A DNA stretch of 64,000 nt. Origin: Omphalotus guepiniiformis (taxonomy: Eukaryota; Basidiomycota; Agaricomycetes; Agaricales; Omphalotaceae). The stretch is taken from contig JAQOOI010000076.1 of NCBI GenBank assembly GCA_028554645.1, positions 1,798,001-1,862,000 of the forward strand. The letters are read 5' to 3'. Positions 1-14,083 of this stretch are shown here, one piece after another. Numbering within the stretch: the stretch's first letter is position 1; each line of letters begins with the position of its first letter. The position numbers were made by a program, and so were the translations under genes. The notes beneath the pieces were generated by a model that saw only the letters and a list, made by a program, of their open reading frames with translations, was not told the origin of the DNA and searched no databases.

Positions 1-618
1 TCGGCAAAACCTACTCGTCCTCATGGCGTAGCGGCAAAAGGTGTACTTCGTTACCTCTCGGCGACTGCGGATTTCTGTCTTCAGTATGGGGGTGTCGAAC
101 GACATGGGCTTACAACGCTGGCGAAGATTCCTTTGGATGACGGTTCAGGGCTTTCGGATGCAGATTGGGCAGCGGATTCAAATGATCGTAAGAGTGTTTG
201 TGGCTTCGCAATTTTTGCTTACGGCGGTCTTGTTGCTTGGTCTAGCGCTAAACAGCGTACCATTGCTTTATCATCCACAGAATCCGAGTATATGTCGTTG
301 ACCCACATACTCAAAACTGCGCTATGGCTTCGTATGTACCTCACGTTTCTATCTTTACCGCTTCCATCTCCCTTTCCTTTGTTTTCTGATAATCGTTCTT
401 CGATTGACATTGCAAATTCGGATGTGGTTTCTAAACGTTCTCGTCATATTGATACTCGCTTTCATTTTATCAAAGATCACATTGCTTCTGGTGTTTTTTC
501 TACAACTTGGATCCCCACCCAAGAAATGATTGCTGATATTTTTACAAAACCCCTCCCTCCCGACCTTCATCACAAACATGTCCGTTCCCTTGGCCTACTC
601 CCTTTTTCACAAACTTAA
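1..618 (+). mobile_element. Ty1/copia retrotransposon, 3' end of pol (RT tail and RNase H)
   Basis: Frame 1 is open from the left edge to the stop at 616-618, so the polyprotein is cut by the window. The reading shows the end of reverse transcriptase (VAAKGVLRYLSAT) and then copia RNase H landmarks in order: SDADWAADSNDRKS, WSSAKQRTIALSSTESEYMS, DNRSSIDIANSD, HIDTRFHFIKDHI and the terminal ADIFTKPLP block. These identify Ty1/copia pol; gypsy elements have integrase after RNase H, and here the protein ends. No frame disruption is visible in the part present, so the element could be young, but gag, integrase and most of RT lie outside the window. RNase H would remove the RNA template during reverse transcription in the virus-like particle. 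Confidence 0.93.
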
Positions 619-684
619 CAGTTCTTTTCTTCCCTCATCTACTACTCCCTGCGCTCGTTATTGTGTCCTTAGTTGGTGGGGGTG

Positions 685-1105
685 TGTTATTCTTACTTCC
701 GTATCGCTCCCGTACAAGTACCTCCGCTATACTTCCGTATCTAATCAGCTCCCGATTTACCTCCGCTATCCAACTACGTACACCTCATCACGTGATTATT
801 TTCACCCCAATATTCGTCGCTTCCCCACTTCGTCCTCCTCAGCCTTTTCCCATATTGTCTTGTGCTGAGGAGGTATGTGTTTTCTCTTTCTTATTTCACC
901 TGAACATGTAGACTCATTATCTATTGTAGATTCTGACCATATGTATTGATATTAGGTGAAATAAAGCCATTTCCATATTGTCTTGTGCTGAGGAGATTCT
1001 GACTATATGTATTGATATTAGATCACTAGTATAAAACCTTCCATTCTGTAAGCAAGAGTCACGCTCTATTACTAGTAAAGGATTCCTTGAGAATCCGCAC
1101 TTACA
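685..1105 (+). repeat. Putative copia 3' LTR
   Basis: A purine-rich tract (GTTGGTGGGGGTG, about 672-684) follows the pol stop by about 55 nt, and a TG-starting sequence (TGTTAT at 685) follows it directly, as at a copia polypurine tract and LTR border. The right edge is uncertain; TTACA ending at 1105 is the best TG...CA partner I see. Inside it, CCATATTGTCTTGTGCTGAG occurs at about 849 and 973 and ATGTATTGATATTAG at about 940 and 1007, so there is a roughly 65-125 bp internal duplication. The left LTR is outside the window, so neither border nor target-site duplication can be confirmed. Confidence 0.5.
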
Positions 1106-1735
1106 ACCTCGAGGTCTTCCGGGTTCCTGGGTGTCGTAAGTTATTGTGGGCGCGATGCTCTGCCATCTGTCCGTACGCATAAGGTTAGAACCTTATAGAA
1201 GCCACAATCAGGTTTACGTTCGGAGGGAATCTGTCGGAATTCCCGGTCCGACAATATATGACTATATATGCATATATCAGGCCGTCAGGCTCGGCCGGGA
1301 ATATATGACCATATCAGAATAACGAAGCAGGAAAAATGGTCCCATATTTAGAAGTATATATGAATTCCGCACAGCTTATATAATCCGACGCTTGACGGTT
1401 GGTGGCAAATTTGGGGCATATTTTCTTTATTTTCTTTATCTAATCAAATGGCCGGACATTATCAGGTGCCGGACCATATATGGGGGATCGGGGATTTCCG
1501 ACAGAGATGGAAAGAATACCAGGTTCTTCGCGATGAAAGGAGAGGTACGTAGTCATGGACATCGATGAGCTTCAGTTGACGACTCGGAGGGAGGTTGAGA
1601 GATATGTCCACAAAATAGACGCCCGGCTGGCGCTTCCCATTTCTTTTTTCCCACAATGCTCGTCCGTCTAAAATATTTCCATCCTGTAGCAGCCATCGCG
1701 GAACAAGTATTAGCGATTGGCCCATCAAAGTCGTG
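1106..1735. other. Non-coding, AT-rich spacer with short palindromes
   Basis: I see no convincing gene. It holds a perfect 8-bp-arm inverted repeat (ATAAGGTT-AG-AACCTTAT, 1179-1196) and several interleaved CCGG/TATATATG-rich words between about 1225 and 1490, which suggests a decayed small repeat. The minus-strand ORF at 1462-1923 overlaps the tRNA and looks spurious. Confidence 0.5.
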
Positions 1736-1820
1736 GGTCTAATAGTGTAGCGGTTAGCACATGGGATTTTGAAGGCCTCCCTTGTCTTCCCATAACCCAG
1801 GTTCGATTCCTGGTTAGACC
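1736..1820 (+). tRNA. tRNA-Gln (UUG anticodon) with a short intron
   Basis: Acceptor stem GGTCTAA pairs with TTAGACC (7 bp). The D stem is GTGT/GCAC around AGCGGTTA, the anticodon stem is TGGGA/TCCCA, and the T arm is CCAGG-TTCGATT-CCTGG (B box GGTTCGATTCC). The anticodon loop reads TTTTGA then about 14 nt of extra sequence before the 3' half of the stem, which is the canonical intron place one base after the anticodon. The anticodon TTG decodes CAA (Gln). Mature length without the intron is about 71 nt. A T5 run follows immediately as a Pol III terminator. Confidence 0.93.
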
Positions 1821-1825
1821 TTTTT
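1821..1825 (+). terminator. RNA polymerase III terminator of tRNA-Gln
   Basis: Five consecutive T residues start one base after the acceptor stem, the usual Pol III stop signal. Confidence 0.8.
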
Positions 1826-1947
1826 GACGATTTCAGGGCTTTCAAAGAAAATCTAAAAAATCTCTGACTGTTCCAACGTTTGAGGAGCAGACTGGATGTA
1901 GTCTTCAAAGTGTATCCTATCATTAACTATGGTAAATGTATACAACG

Positions 1948-5486
<3,539 letters not shown>

Positions 5487-5798
5487 ATCTTCGGCTCGAT
5501 TCCCAATTAATTCCCTTTGTACCGTGAAAACCGAGAAGATGAAGAGGTGAAGATTGCTGGTCAACCCAACAATAGTCGTGGTCGATGAGTAAGGTGTAAG
5601 TCGGCGCTTGATCTCTTGGTGACCAATTTACAGTCAGATTTGATTCCCGCGAGTGCCGCTCGGTGCCGGGATCTCCTGTATTCTCGAGAATGTGCAATGC
5701 AATTGGGGGTATAAGAATTAAAATTTTACATACAATAAAACCTTTGCGACAACTATACAATTTAATCCTACACCTTCAACTTCATAAAAAAAAGTCAA
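5487..5798. other. XPB promoter / spacer
   Basis: This 312-bp stretch separates the XPB start from the stop of the next minus-strand gene. It must hold the XPB promoter and the upstream gene's 3' end. I see no clear TATA box or other gene. Confidence 0.4.
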
Positions 5799-6896
5799 TC
5801 AACGATCAGAAACAATCTCCTGAATAACCTCCGCTCCCTCTCTCGACACAACTCTCTTCCAAACACCTAAAATCGACTCATGTTTATCAATCTCACGAAG
5901 TATCGTTTGCGCAAGATTCCTCGAAGTATACGCGAGGTAACACGTCAGCACAGAAATCACATCAGTCCGATGATCTCTGGGTGCTGTAATGAGTATACGC
6001 GCTTCGTTCCGGTTCTGAAGATCATAACCAGTCGCATACAAGAAATTCCTAGAAGCCAATAATTGCTTCACCGTCAACAACGTCACACCTTCACTCGGAT
6101 CTTTAATCGAACCACATGCAGAGTAAAAAGCTTGCGCGACTTCAGGCAATAAGTCATCGCCATCGACATGGAACGAGGAAAGGATACGCATGCGCATCTC
6201 AGAAGTTATATGTGAATGCGAAAATATCGATAGAGTAAGCCGCTTGGTTGTATATCGGTCGACGGTATGTTTGATACTTGGGGGATGAGAGGCGGATGTC
6301 AGCTTGACGAGGCGAATTAAATGTGTAAACCTCTGGCCGTCGTGTGTCCTCAGCTCTTCATCCTCCATCTCCGAACCACCAAATGCAACCTGATCATCCT
6401 CGAAAGCAATGTAAAGCCCAGGCATGATGAATTGTAAACACCTAGACTCATTCTTCTGCGGACGATGAATGGCGAAAGAAGAGCATGAACTATTGGCTTC
6501 CGCGACGACCTTGGTAGGCTGAGCGCGCCTAACCGACGGAAAGCGGCTACGCAGGCGTGAAAGAGGACCAGAGGTAGGAGTTGTTGTTGTGGGTTTTAGA
6601 GATTTCGGTGAAGGAGATGCAGGGAAGAAACCATATGGTTCGGAAGTTAACGGAGAAGATCCACGAAGACAGTCAACCGGAAAAGAATATCTTTTACCAG
6701 CTAAACTAAGCCTAGCATTGGCAAGTGCAGAAGGAATCGCCTTCTTTTCTGACTGCCTCTTCGCCACGTCAAGGAATGTCGAGGAATAGCGAGTCGTAGG
6801 AGTTGGTGGTAACCCATACGATGGAGCTGAAGAAGTAGGACTCGAAGTTGGAGACGCGTATGAGGATGGGCGAGAGCGATTTTTGGATAAACTCAT
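5799..6896 (-). CDS. Unrecognised 365-aa protein, possible dual-specificity-phosphatase-like fold
   Basis: A single intronless ORF, unusual among its intron-rich neighbours. Residues 1-140 are Ser/Pro/Thr-rich and probably disordered. The rest looks folded, with QFIMPGLYIAFEDDQ, FTHLIRLVKL and a C-terminal block EARILITAPRDHRTDVISVL followed by a helix-rich tail ending IQEIVSDR. The strand-loop-helix shape of that last block resembles the active-site region of dual-specificity phosphatases, where CX5R would lie, but here the segment is APRDHRTD with no cysteine. If the resemblance is real the protein is catalytically dead. That is inference from pattern only; it may be an unrelated orphan. 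Confidence 0.6.
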   Translation of the reverse strand: MSLSKNRSRPSSYASPTSSPTSSAPSYGLPPTPTTRYSSTFLDVAKRQSEKKAIPSALANARLSLAGKRYSFPVDCLRGSSPLTSEPYGFFPASPSPKSLKPTTTTPTSGPLSRLRSRFPSVRRAQPTKVVAEANSSCSSFAIHRPQKNESRCLQFIMPGLYIAFEDDQVAFGGSEMEDEELRTHDGQRFTHLIRLVKLTSASHPPSIKHTVDRYTTKRLTLSIFSHSHITSEMRMRILSSFHVDGDDLLPEVAQAFYSACGSIKDPSEGVTLLTVKQLLASRNFLYATGYDLQNRNEARILITAPRDHRTDVISVLTCYLAYTSRNLAQTILREIDKHESILGVWKRVVSREGAEVIQEIVSDR

Positions 6897-8147
6897 GATG
6901 GAAGCAGGAGCTGGGAGGAGTAGGAGAGGGGGGAAGGTATACTTGCTACCCTTCGGTTATGTACACATAATAAAGTGATCGAACGAGGTTGATCGAAATC
7001 TAGAAGTTAGGGGGGAAGGCCTCTCTATTTGGACTCCTGTGTAGCTGTGCTGGTTCACGTATAGCAAAGTGCATTCTTCTTTGTGGGCATGCAGCATATA
7101 AGACCTTTTTACCCAGGCTGCATACATTCAATTATACGTGCAGTCAAGCCACTGTACCACCTCCAACTTGCATATGATAGCCACCAGTGCCCCTTGGGTA
7201 CCCCTATCAAGAAAGGTCACCAGTACAAGAGCCTCGATCCAGGATAGCTACTTATAGCAGGTCAATACTTGGTAGAAATTCAAGCACGAACACAGCGTAC
7301 CATCAAAAACTGATGTCTCTCGTCCAAGGGTTATTTACAAACGTAAATCCATCCATTACTTCTCAGGGTGGTCCTTTAGCCATCGCTTCACAACGCTAGG
7401 TATGGGACAAGCTGAAGACTCCACTTTCCCTTCACTTTCATCATACATTCCCTGGCAGCATTGATATAGTCTCCGTAAATATATATCACACTTTTCTGGT
7501 GTATAAGTGTTCTTTCCCAAACAACCCTGAAGGTCGCATGCTGGAAGAGAATTCTGAGCATTTTATCATGTAACAATGAATCTGACATTACCTTGGGTTT
7601 GACAAGGGGAGATTTGCTGGAGGATTGCATCAACAATATCAGTAGAAAACTCGCAAACAATATTTCGACGACATACTTTCGACATGAAATTTAATTAAGT
7701 CAGACAACATCCGCCGTCGCGTTGGGGTAGTGTTGGGGTTGACGTCAATGGCTGAACCACGTGCGCGAGTAGTTAAGCGCCCAAGGTGCACGGACCACCT
7801 GGGGTCCAGCTTTCTTTGACTGTCAATTTGAATTCCATCCCAGATGAAACTTGAAGAGAATTCGCCATATAATCAGTAAAAATGTCTTCTTCCTACCGTC
7901 GATCGTGGCTAAGGCTTACCCGAAATACAGTGTCAGGGTAGCAGTGGGCAAATTGGCTGGGCAGCCTGCGGGGGGCTATGCACGGCGTACTGGCAGTGGT
8001 GAGACGGTCTTCGGCAGAGGGGGAGGCCTGAGATTTTTGTTTGTTTCTCTGCGGGCTATACTATCCGATGTCTTGAATAACTGAATATAATTCTGCGGTA
8101 AACCAAGCCCCCCGTCTGCTGTCCGTTCCTACTTACCCTCCTTCATC
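6897..8147. other. Intergenic region between divergent genes
   Basis: This 1.25-kb gap separates two divergently transcribed genes (minus-strand gene starting at 6896, plus-strand gene starting at 8148) and should hold both promoters. Short ORFs here (7187-7399, 7388-7660, 7851-8084) have no recognisable content. A CTCAAGG-type or TATA signal could not be assigned with confidence. Confidence 0.45.
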
Positions 8148-9707
8148 ATGCCGCCCCCGACTACGCCTTCGACTTCGACTTCGAGTTCTTTGGTTCCTCG
8201 TGCTGAAACCTCTACGACCCTCACACCTTCAATCTCATCTTCTCCAATTGGGAGTAGTAAAACAAGCTCTTCGGATGCTGGGTTAATAGTGGGAATAGTC
8301 ATTGGATCCTTGATATTGGTCGCGCTCATCGCTGGAATCATCGTTTCTGAAATGCGACGTCGAAGGGTTCGTCGTAGTAGGAAAGCACCTTCTGCTATGA
8401 TGGCAGAGTTCTTTAGAGTCAAGGCTGTTGAAGGTACCAATGATACTTCATTTGGATCAGCAGGTGCAGCACCTTTGCTGTATTACCCACCGAATTCTTC
8501 GACTTCGTCTTCGAAGATGGAGGAGTTTAATCCTTATGGTAACTCTAATGGATTTACTATGCCAAACCCACATCCTCCTTCACCTTCACTTCGCTCTCCT
8601 GATATCGACAATGAAGCTGGTCGCCTTCTGTCTCACTCTCGTAAGAGGTCGTTGTCGGATACCACAATCACTTCCTTACCCTTACCCCAACCCCAATCCC
8701 AACCTCGACACACCCCAGAGAGCAGACCATCGACTCCACAGCGCTCACCTATCATGCAGGAGTCAACCCTACCTCCACAGCGCTCACCAATCATGCAGGA
8801 GTCAACCCCAACCTCTTCATCAACAAGGACACTTTCCCGTTTATTAATCCCAGAACCTCAACACTCCGCCGTGACGGCAACAAACTACGCATCACGTCAC
8901 CCAATAGCCACCGTAGACAGCGTCCCATCATCCGCCGCTTCCCTACCCGATGACGTCTCAGAGAGTTCATTCTCTATGTATTCTCAGGGATCTGCTTCGA
9001 CTCGCCAACAACGAAGGATATGGGATCAGGATACGAATCGTAGTACTCCTCCTCCGCCGCCTGTTCCACGTATTCCGGAGCAATATCGTACTTCGTCTTC
9101 TACGTTGGAAGATTTGGAGGAGGATGGTGACGAAGAACTTGAAGATGGTTTTATGGGGAAGGGTAGATCCTCTATACACGTGGTTGGGGAATTGCTTAAA
9201 GCACGAGCACGACGTGGAGGTGGACCTCCACTTACACGATCGTCTACTAAAGTCTCGCATATCGAACGTGCCGGGTCCATCCGTTCAGTCGCAATCACAA
9301 ATGACTCCGATGGTGATTATTTAGCGCCAAACCCAACAAGCTCATATCCACACAATAATAACCATAACCACAACGGCTTCGCACACCCGCACCCGATGGA
9401 AACACTCACAGAACTGCCTTCCGCAGTTTCATCAACATTTCCTAATCCTTTCAAAAGCGCAATGTCATCTCGTACACCGTCGTCTGTATCTACTAATGCG
9501 TTGACAAGAGGTCATAGTAATAGTAATATGTTGGAGACGACGGTTTCGCAGCTTACACCGACGTATTCTTCGGGTCAAGATCCTGATGTGAAGTCTTTAA
9601 GACCGGATGAAGTTGTTACGGAGCATAATATGGTTCGGCCGTTGAATATTAGGAAATCGAATGGATCTTCGTTGGATGGACATTTGTATATGAAGAATAA
9701 ACGTTAA
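8148..9707 (+). CDS. Ser/Thr/Pro-rich single-pass membrane protein (519 aa), unrecognised
   Basis: Residues 1-43 are a short Ser/Thr-rich segment without an obvious signal peptide. Residues about 44-68 (AGLIVGIVIGSLILVALIAG) form one clear transmembrane helix, followed at once by a basic stop-transfer run (RRRRVRRSRK). The remaining 440 residues are a low-complexity cytoplasmic tail rich in Ser, Pro, Thr and Asn, with a 14-15 residue direct repeat (QRSPIMQEST, twice near residues 200-222). The layout resembles fungal Mid2/Wsc-type or Axl2-type membrane proteins with long tails, but the ectodomain is far too short for a sensor. An upstream exon with a signal peptide and ectodomain may have been missed; I found none within 250 bp. 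Confidence 0.65.
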   Translation: MPPPTTPSTSTSSSLVPRAETSTTLTPSISSSPIGSSKTSSSDAGLIVGIVIGSLILVALIAGIIVSEMRRRRVRRSRKAPSAMMAEFFRVKAVEGTNDTSFGSAGAAPLLYYPPNSSTSSSKMEEFNPYGNSNGFTMPNPHPPSPSLRSPDIDNEAGRLLSHSRKRSLSDTTITSLPLPQPQSQPRHTPESRPSTPQRSPIMQESTLPPQRSPIMQESTPTSSSTRTLSRLLIPEPQHSAVTATNYASRHPIATVDSVPSSAASLPDDVSESSFSMYSQGSASTRQQRRIWDQDTNRSTPPPPPVPRIPEQYRTSSSTLEDLEEDGDEELEDGFMGKGRSSIHVVGELLKARARRGGGPPLTRSSTKVSHIERAGSIRSVAITNDSDGDYLAPNPTSSYPHNNNHNHNGFAHPHPMETLTELPSAVSSTFPNPFKSAMSSRTPSSVSTNALTRGHSNSNMLETTVSQLTPTYSSGQDPDVKSLRPDEVVTEHNMVRPLNIRKSNGSSLDGHLYMKNKR

Positions 9708-9965
9708 ACGCTCGTTTTGATTGAATGGACTTTGTGGACTTTTACGGACGCTTTTGCTGTATAGTAGGAACTAGTTTAATTTATCTTATTACGATTGGAC
9801 ATTTAGTTGAACGATTGTAGTGCATACTTGTATTTTTAGCTATTCGTATACCACGCTTGGAGTAAAGATGAATATTGAAGATTTGCAGAATTGGGTCGTG
9901 CTCAATGTCATAGGTCAATCGATGGTACAAATACAAATACGTTACATAGGCTTTCATACAAATCT
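9708..9965. other. Convergent 3' spacer
   Basis: AT-rich spacer between two convergent genes. It probably holds both polyadenylation regions; no gene is seen. Confidence 0.4.
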
Positions 9966-10796
9966 TCAAGCCGCAGCTGCAATACTCCTCAAATACTCAA
10001 CCCTGCTAGCATTAACATCCGTCTCGGGTCCACGATAAACAGCAGTCCACTTCGGTTCATCCTACATACACAAGCCGCAATCAACACTCCATATCACTCA
10101 CAACACACTCAATCACAAAACTTAACTCACCTTAAAAAGCCGCGCAGCTTTGATCTCATTCCCTTCATCAAGTGTAAATCGGTGATAAATCCCCGGAGGA
10201 AGAACGAGAAGGTCTCCTGGGGACACTGCGATCCTGATCCAAGCGTCCGTTGGGGCTTCTGCCAGTGATTGAAAATTCGAAGGAAGGAAGGGTGAGAAAG
10301 GAACTGAAATTGGTTTCGTGTAGATGTATCTTGAAGCTCACCTCGAACGTCGAAGAAACCGCTACCGGAAAGTATGTATCGGATTTCTTCGTCTTCGTGA
10401 AGATGTCTGTAAAAAAGAATACCGTTGTGGCTTTTGCGAAGCAAGACAAGTGGCTGGTGTACTCACTCCTTATAAAACCCTTTTATCTTCTCTTCATAAA
10501 GCTATCGAACAAATCAAATCAACCCAAATCAATCTATACACCCTCCCTTGAAGAAAAACAAAAAACACACTTACATCCCCCAACCCTTCCTTCGAAATCT
10601 CCAACTCATCCCGATTCCTATACTTCCTCTCCCTAGCAACATCATTCAACTTCTCTTCATGATTCCCATCAAGTGGGATTTCCCAATGTTCGACGTTGAT
10701 GGATTTGAGAGTTGATTTGGTTACTGGACGTGGAGGGATGCATTCGTGTGGTAGTCTTTGGTCGCCTGGGAGGTTGTCGAAGTAGTATGCTCGCAT
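9966..10796 (-). CDS. ADI1: Acireductone dioxygenase (ARD), methionine salvage
   Basis: Oxidises the acireductone of the methionine salvage pathway to 2-keto-4-methylthiobutyrate and formate, using a bound metal, in the cytosol. Five exons (10575-10796, 10467-10501, 10342-10406, 10131-10258, 9966-10061) sum to 546 nt and 181 aa, the usual ARD length. The start [17 protein letters not shown] is the conserved eukaryotic one. The cupin metal ligands are all present: HLHEDEE supplies H87, H89 and E93, and [10 protein letters not shown] supplies the final His near 133. [17 protein letters not shown] and a KWTAVYRG C-terminal segment also match the family. The gene looks intact. An upstream in-frame Met at 10916 would add 40 low-complexity residues and is unlikely. 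Confidence 0.96.
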
Positions 10797-11239
10797 TGCA
10801 GGAACGGTCGAGATGGATGGTTGGTTGGTTGGTTGGTTGATTGAGGGGGTGGGTATCTGGGAGGTGGGTGAATGGTTTATTACAGAGCGAATGGGCTGTA
10901 TAAATAGTGATCCCATCGGAGCCCCGAGAAACGTGAAAGGGTCATATGTAGTTGTGGTGCGTGAGTTTGTGTCCAGAAAAGCATTTACTCACCTGTGAGC
11001 AATTTACTTTTCTATCTATAAGTAAGTTGGGTTGTAAGATTAGAAATGGAGCTGTCGGTCACTCGGGTAAATGGGCCGCGGACCGCGGTTTTGGTTCCGA
11101 CTTGGCTCCGATTGAAATTCTACACCAGCCTCAGGCGTGTATACCAACGAACCCGTTACAACATCCTAAATTGCCTACACTGATGACCGCTTTGATTTAC
11201 AAACACACGAGAACAAGATAAAGCCGAATATCCAAAAAC
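10797..11239. other. ARD promoter and 3' flank of next gene
   Basis: Spacer of 443 bp on the minus strand between the end of the 607-aa gene and the ARD start. A pyrimidine-rich (on the minus strand) tract of CCAACCAACCAAC lies just upstream of the ARD start at about 10823-10838. No other gene seen. Confidence 0.4.
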
Positions 11240-13789
11240 TTAATACTCCTTCTTATACCTCTTATTACGGTCTTCACGTTCAAGTCCTACAAGAACTTTG
11301 AAATTAGCTCCACGACCCAACTCAAAGAGCATGGGCATACCATATCGATCATCTGCAGGTCGCTTCGTACCTTCTGTTACTGCTGTAGAGAAACGAAGCG
11401 TGTAAATCACACAATATAGTCAATAGATAATCATACTAAACGACGTAAACGACGTACCCTGATTCCCTCGTTCTCTAGGGTCGCGAGCGTAAGTCGAAGA
11501 TCTTGAATATCTTTCATTGTCGTATCGAGAACTTGAGCGATTAGTGCTGAAGTCTCTAGAGTCTATGCGTGTTCGGTCCAAAGCCACTGTACATGTCACT
11601 GCCGGAGGCTACATACTAGTTAACCAGAAAAACTTACCATCGTCCCGCTCATACCTGACTCTTCGACCGTTCGATGAACTTGAAGCTGATACATACCGAT
11701 CTGTTGATTTTCGCCTCATTCTAACCTCTCTTTACGAAGGAAGAAAGAACAGCGCTGCTCACGCTCACGATCTAATTCCGTCTTGATAGACCCGGACCCG
11801 CAGCGGGACTCGTCTCGTTCGTATTGTTCTCGACTCGGAGATACATCCAGTCTTTTGCTAGAATCACGCAGTCGTGCATCTGTTTCAAGCAAAACAAAAG
11901 CATCGGTTGGTCAGCGGTGAAAACGATGTCCTTCTGTTTATAGTAATACTTACCAGGTTGACCAGGTTGATACTCGGATTTGACCGATACAGAGTCTGGT
12001 GTAGAGCCAAACACCAAGTCAACGTTTCGTTCGCGCTGACGTCGCACTGGCAAAGGTACTGCTGAGACTAAGGCCGAATTGGATGTTAATGGTTCCCCGA
12101 TGCTTTGTTCGGCGTTCTGTTGCCTCTTCCATTCGTCGTACAAGGCTTGCATCTCAGGTGAGGGCTCCTCGGCTTCTGTATGTTATACGTTCATGATTAT
12201 GCCATCGAATTTTTGGTGATAGTAGAATAGTAGATGCTCACCTGGATCTTCTGGTTTTACGCGTTGCATCCGGGAGTCGGACGGACCAACTCGAGGTTCC
12301 GTGGGCGGCTCACTGGGGCGAGAAGAGTGCTGAATCCTTCCTGAATCTGATAACGCTGAAGATCTATCAATTCTATTTTGTTGCCCCCTCCTGAACTCGG
12401 TGTACAGGTCTTGCATCTCTTGAGATATAGGCTCAGCATTTGCCTCCCCTATAACACAAAGCATGTAGTTTACGACAAATGAATTAATGAGAGTTAGTTA
12501 ACGAAGCTTACCCAGGTCGGGATCAGCTTTAACTCCAGATTCCCGCTTGAAGGTCCCCGGTTCAACTTTAACTCCATATTCTCTTTTGATTCCTGGTTCT
12601 TGCTTCACGCCTGCACGAATGCGGAGGTTGTTTTTCGCATCTTCCTCTATAAGGCCGACAAACCGACAAACACCGTCAGAATCTCTCAGTGCTCCTTGGT
12701 ATTGAAGTGAAGTGGAAATACAAACCTTCCTCAAAGGGATCACGCTTCTTGTCAACTTTACTACTTGACATCGTACTATCTCTGGTGTTTATGATCTCAC
12801 CGCCCGGTTGAGGGTAGAGATGACTTGGGGGTACGTAGGGCGTGAAAGCGTTCGACCGTGGGTCAGTGTCCTGAGCGTTTTGAACGGTGTTACTTGTAGA
12901 TGCTTGTGGCTCATCGGAAGGTATGCTATCGATCGCCGGCCTTGAGGTTCTGCGAGCTACTACATATCCGTTCAATCCAATCATTGAAGAGATTCAGCTG
13001 AATGAAAGGTATCTATCTACCTACTGAGATGCGTGTCGTGATGTCTTTTGAGAGCGGCATCGCGTAACAATTCTGAAATATTCCTGGTGGAGGTGGAACA
13101 TCAGGATTCGGATAGTCGTCTCGTTTAACAGAAAGTTTTTCCAAGTCTCTTGAGGTGTATGTAGGAAAAGCTGACTCAAATCCTGTGGAAAACGAAAACG
13201 AAAACGAAATGAACGAAATGAACTGAGTGAGTAGTGGTTGATAGATGGATAAAACCGAGTCCGAGTCTGACTTACGGAGAATTCTATTGGGGTCACCAAA
13301 TCTACGATAATCGTACTCATAAATGAATGTACCATCATGTTTCTTGATAATTGGCACAGTTGAAAACTCTTCAAGTCGATGAGTACCAAGTATGAGCTCA
13401 ATATTTACACGTTCTGGTAATTCCACGATAACAAATTCTCGCTGGAAGTAAAGGGCAATGTTAAGCAGACATTTTGAATATAACGAATCATTGATCAAAC
13501 CATACCAGGTTATATAAGTGATATATAGTTAACACTCGGGTGTTATACCCGTGCTTGGACATGAGCATACACTCAAACCAAGCTCCGATTGTGTTACAGA
13601 ATCTTTGAATCCCTTCGTCTCTGGACGGTAAGCGGACCCATGGGTGTACCACCACTACAAATTTCTCAGGTGGCGGGTTATACGCCTACGTAATCGCGTT
13701 AGCACGATAACCAAATCACTTGAAACCCAACTTACCGAAGATTTTGCAGCCTTAAGAGGCTTGGGAATCTTGAGCTTCCTCGCTTTCAT
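11240..13789 (-). CDS. Unrecognised 607-aa protein, 12 exons, charged tail
   Basis: I do not recognise this gene, but the spliced reading frame is coherent. Exons: 13736-13789, 13506-13685, 13276-13441, 13021-13182, 12726-12959, 12512-12646, 12242-12448, 11954-12175, 11736-11879, 11638-11685, 11458-11586, 11240-11382, summing to 1824 nt. The N-terminal ~190 residues look folded (KFVVVVHPWVRLPSRDEGI, REFVIVELPERVNIELILG, FIYEYDYRRFGDPNRILR). The middle carries a KREPG/VKxEPG repeat-like patch (VKQEPGIKREYGVKVEPG) and two related segments MQDLYTEFRRGQQN and MQALYDEWKRQQN, suggesting an internal duplication. The tail is RS/RD-rich (SRYDNERYSRSS) and ends KRYKKEY, as in RNA-associated nuclear proteins. 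Function is unknown; a role in RNA metabolism would be a guess from composition. Confidence 0.7.
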
Positions 13790-14083
13790 CTCTGGGATAT
13801 ACGAACTTGAATGAATTGGGGTATACAGTGAATTTGTATCTGTCCTCAGATATTTGAAACAAATGAGTTATCCACAGAAAGGATATAATACTATCTTATA
13901 TGTGCAGGTTCGTCTACATTAGCAAGTCGCAGACATCGTGGTGGTTGGAAGGAAGGAAGGAAACTGAATTTGGCGCTTGATGCAAGGGATTCTGTGTGGT
14001 TTCTGCGTGGTTGAACTCTCGGGCCGAAGGACCGTTACTCATGTAGGCCTGTCTCGAGCGCTTATTCAATACAAGTTTTCATT
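13790..14083. other. Shared promoter of divergent gene pair
   Basis: Only 294 bp separate the divergent starts of the 607-aa gene (minus) and Rex4 (plus). It contains a GGAAGGAAGGAAGG run at about 13948-13961 (GA-rich tract) that could serve either promoter. Confidence 0.45.

Noticed and set aside
1462..1923. 153-aa minus-strand ORF over the tRNA
   Set aside because: It runs antisense through the tRNA-Gln gene and has no protein-like pattern.
10796..10916. Earlier in-frame Met for acireductone dioxygenase
   Set aside because: Adds 40 low-complexity residues; family proteins start at MRAYYFD.
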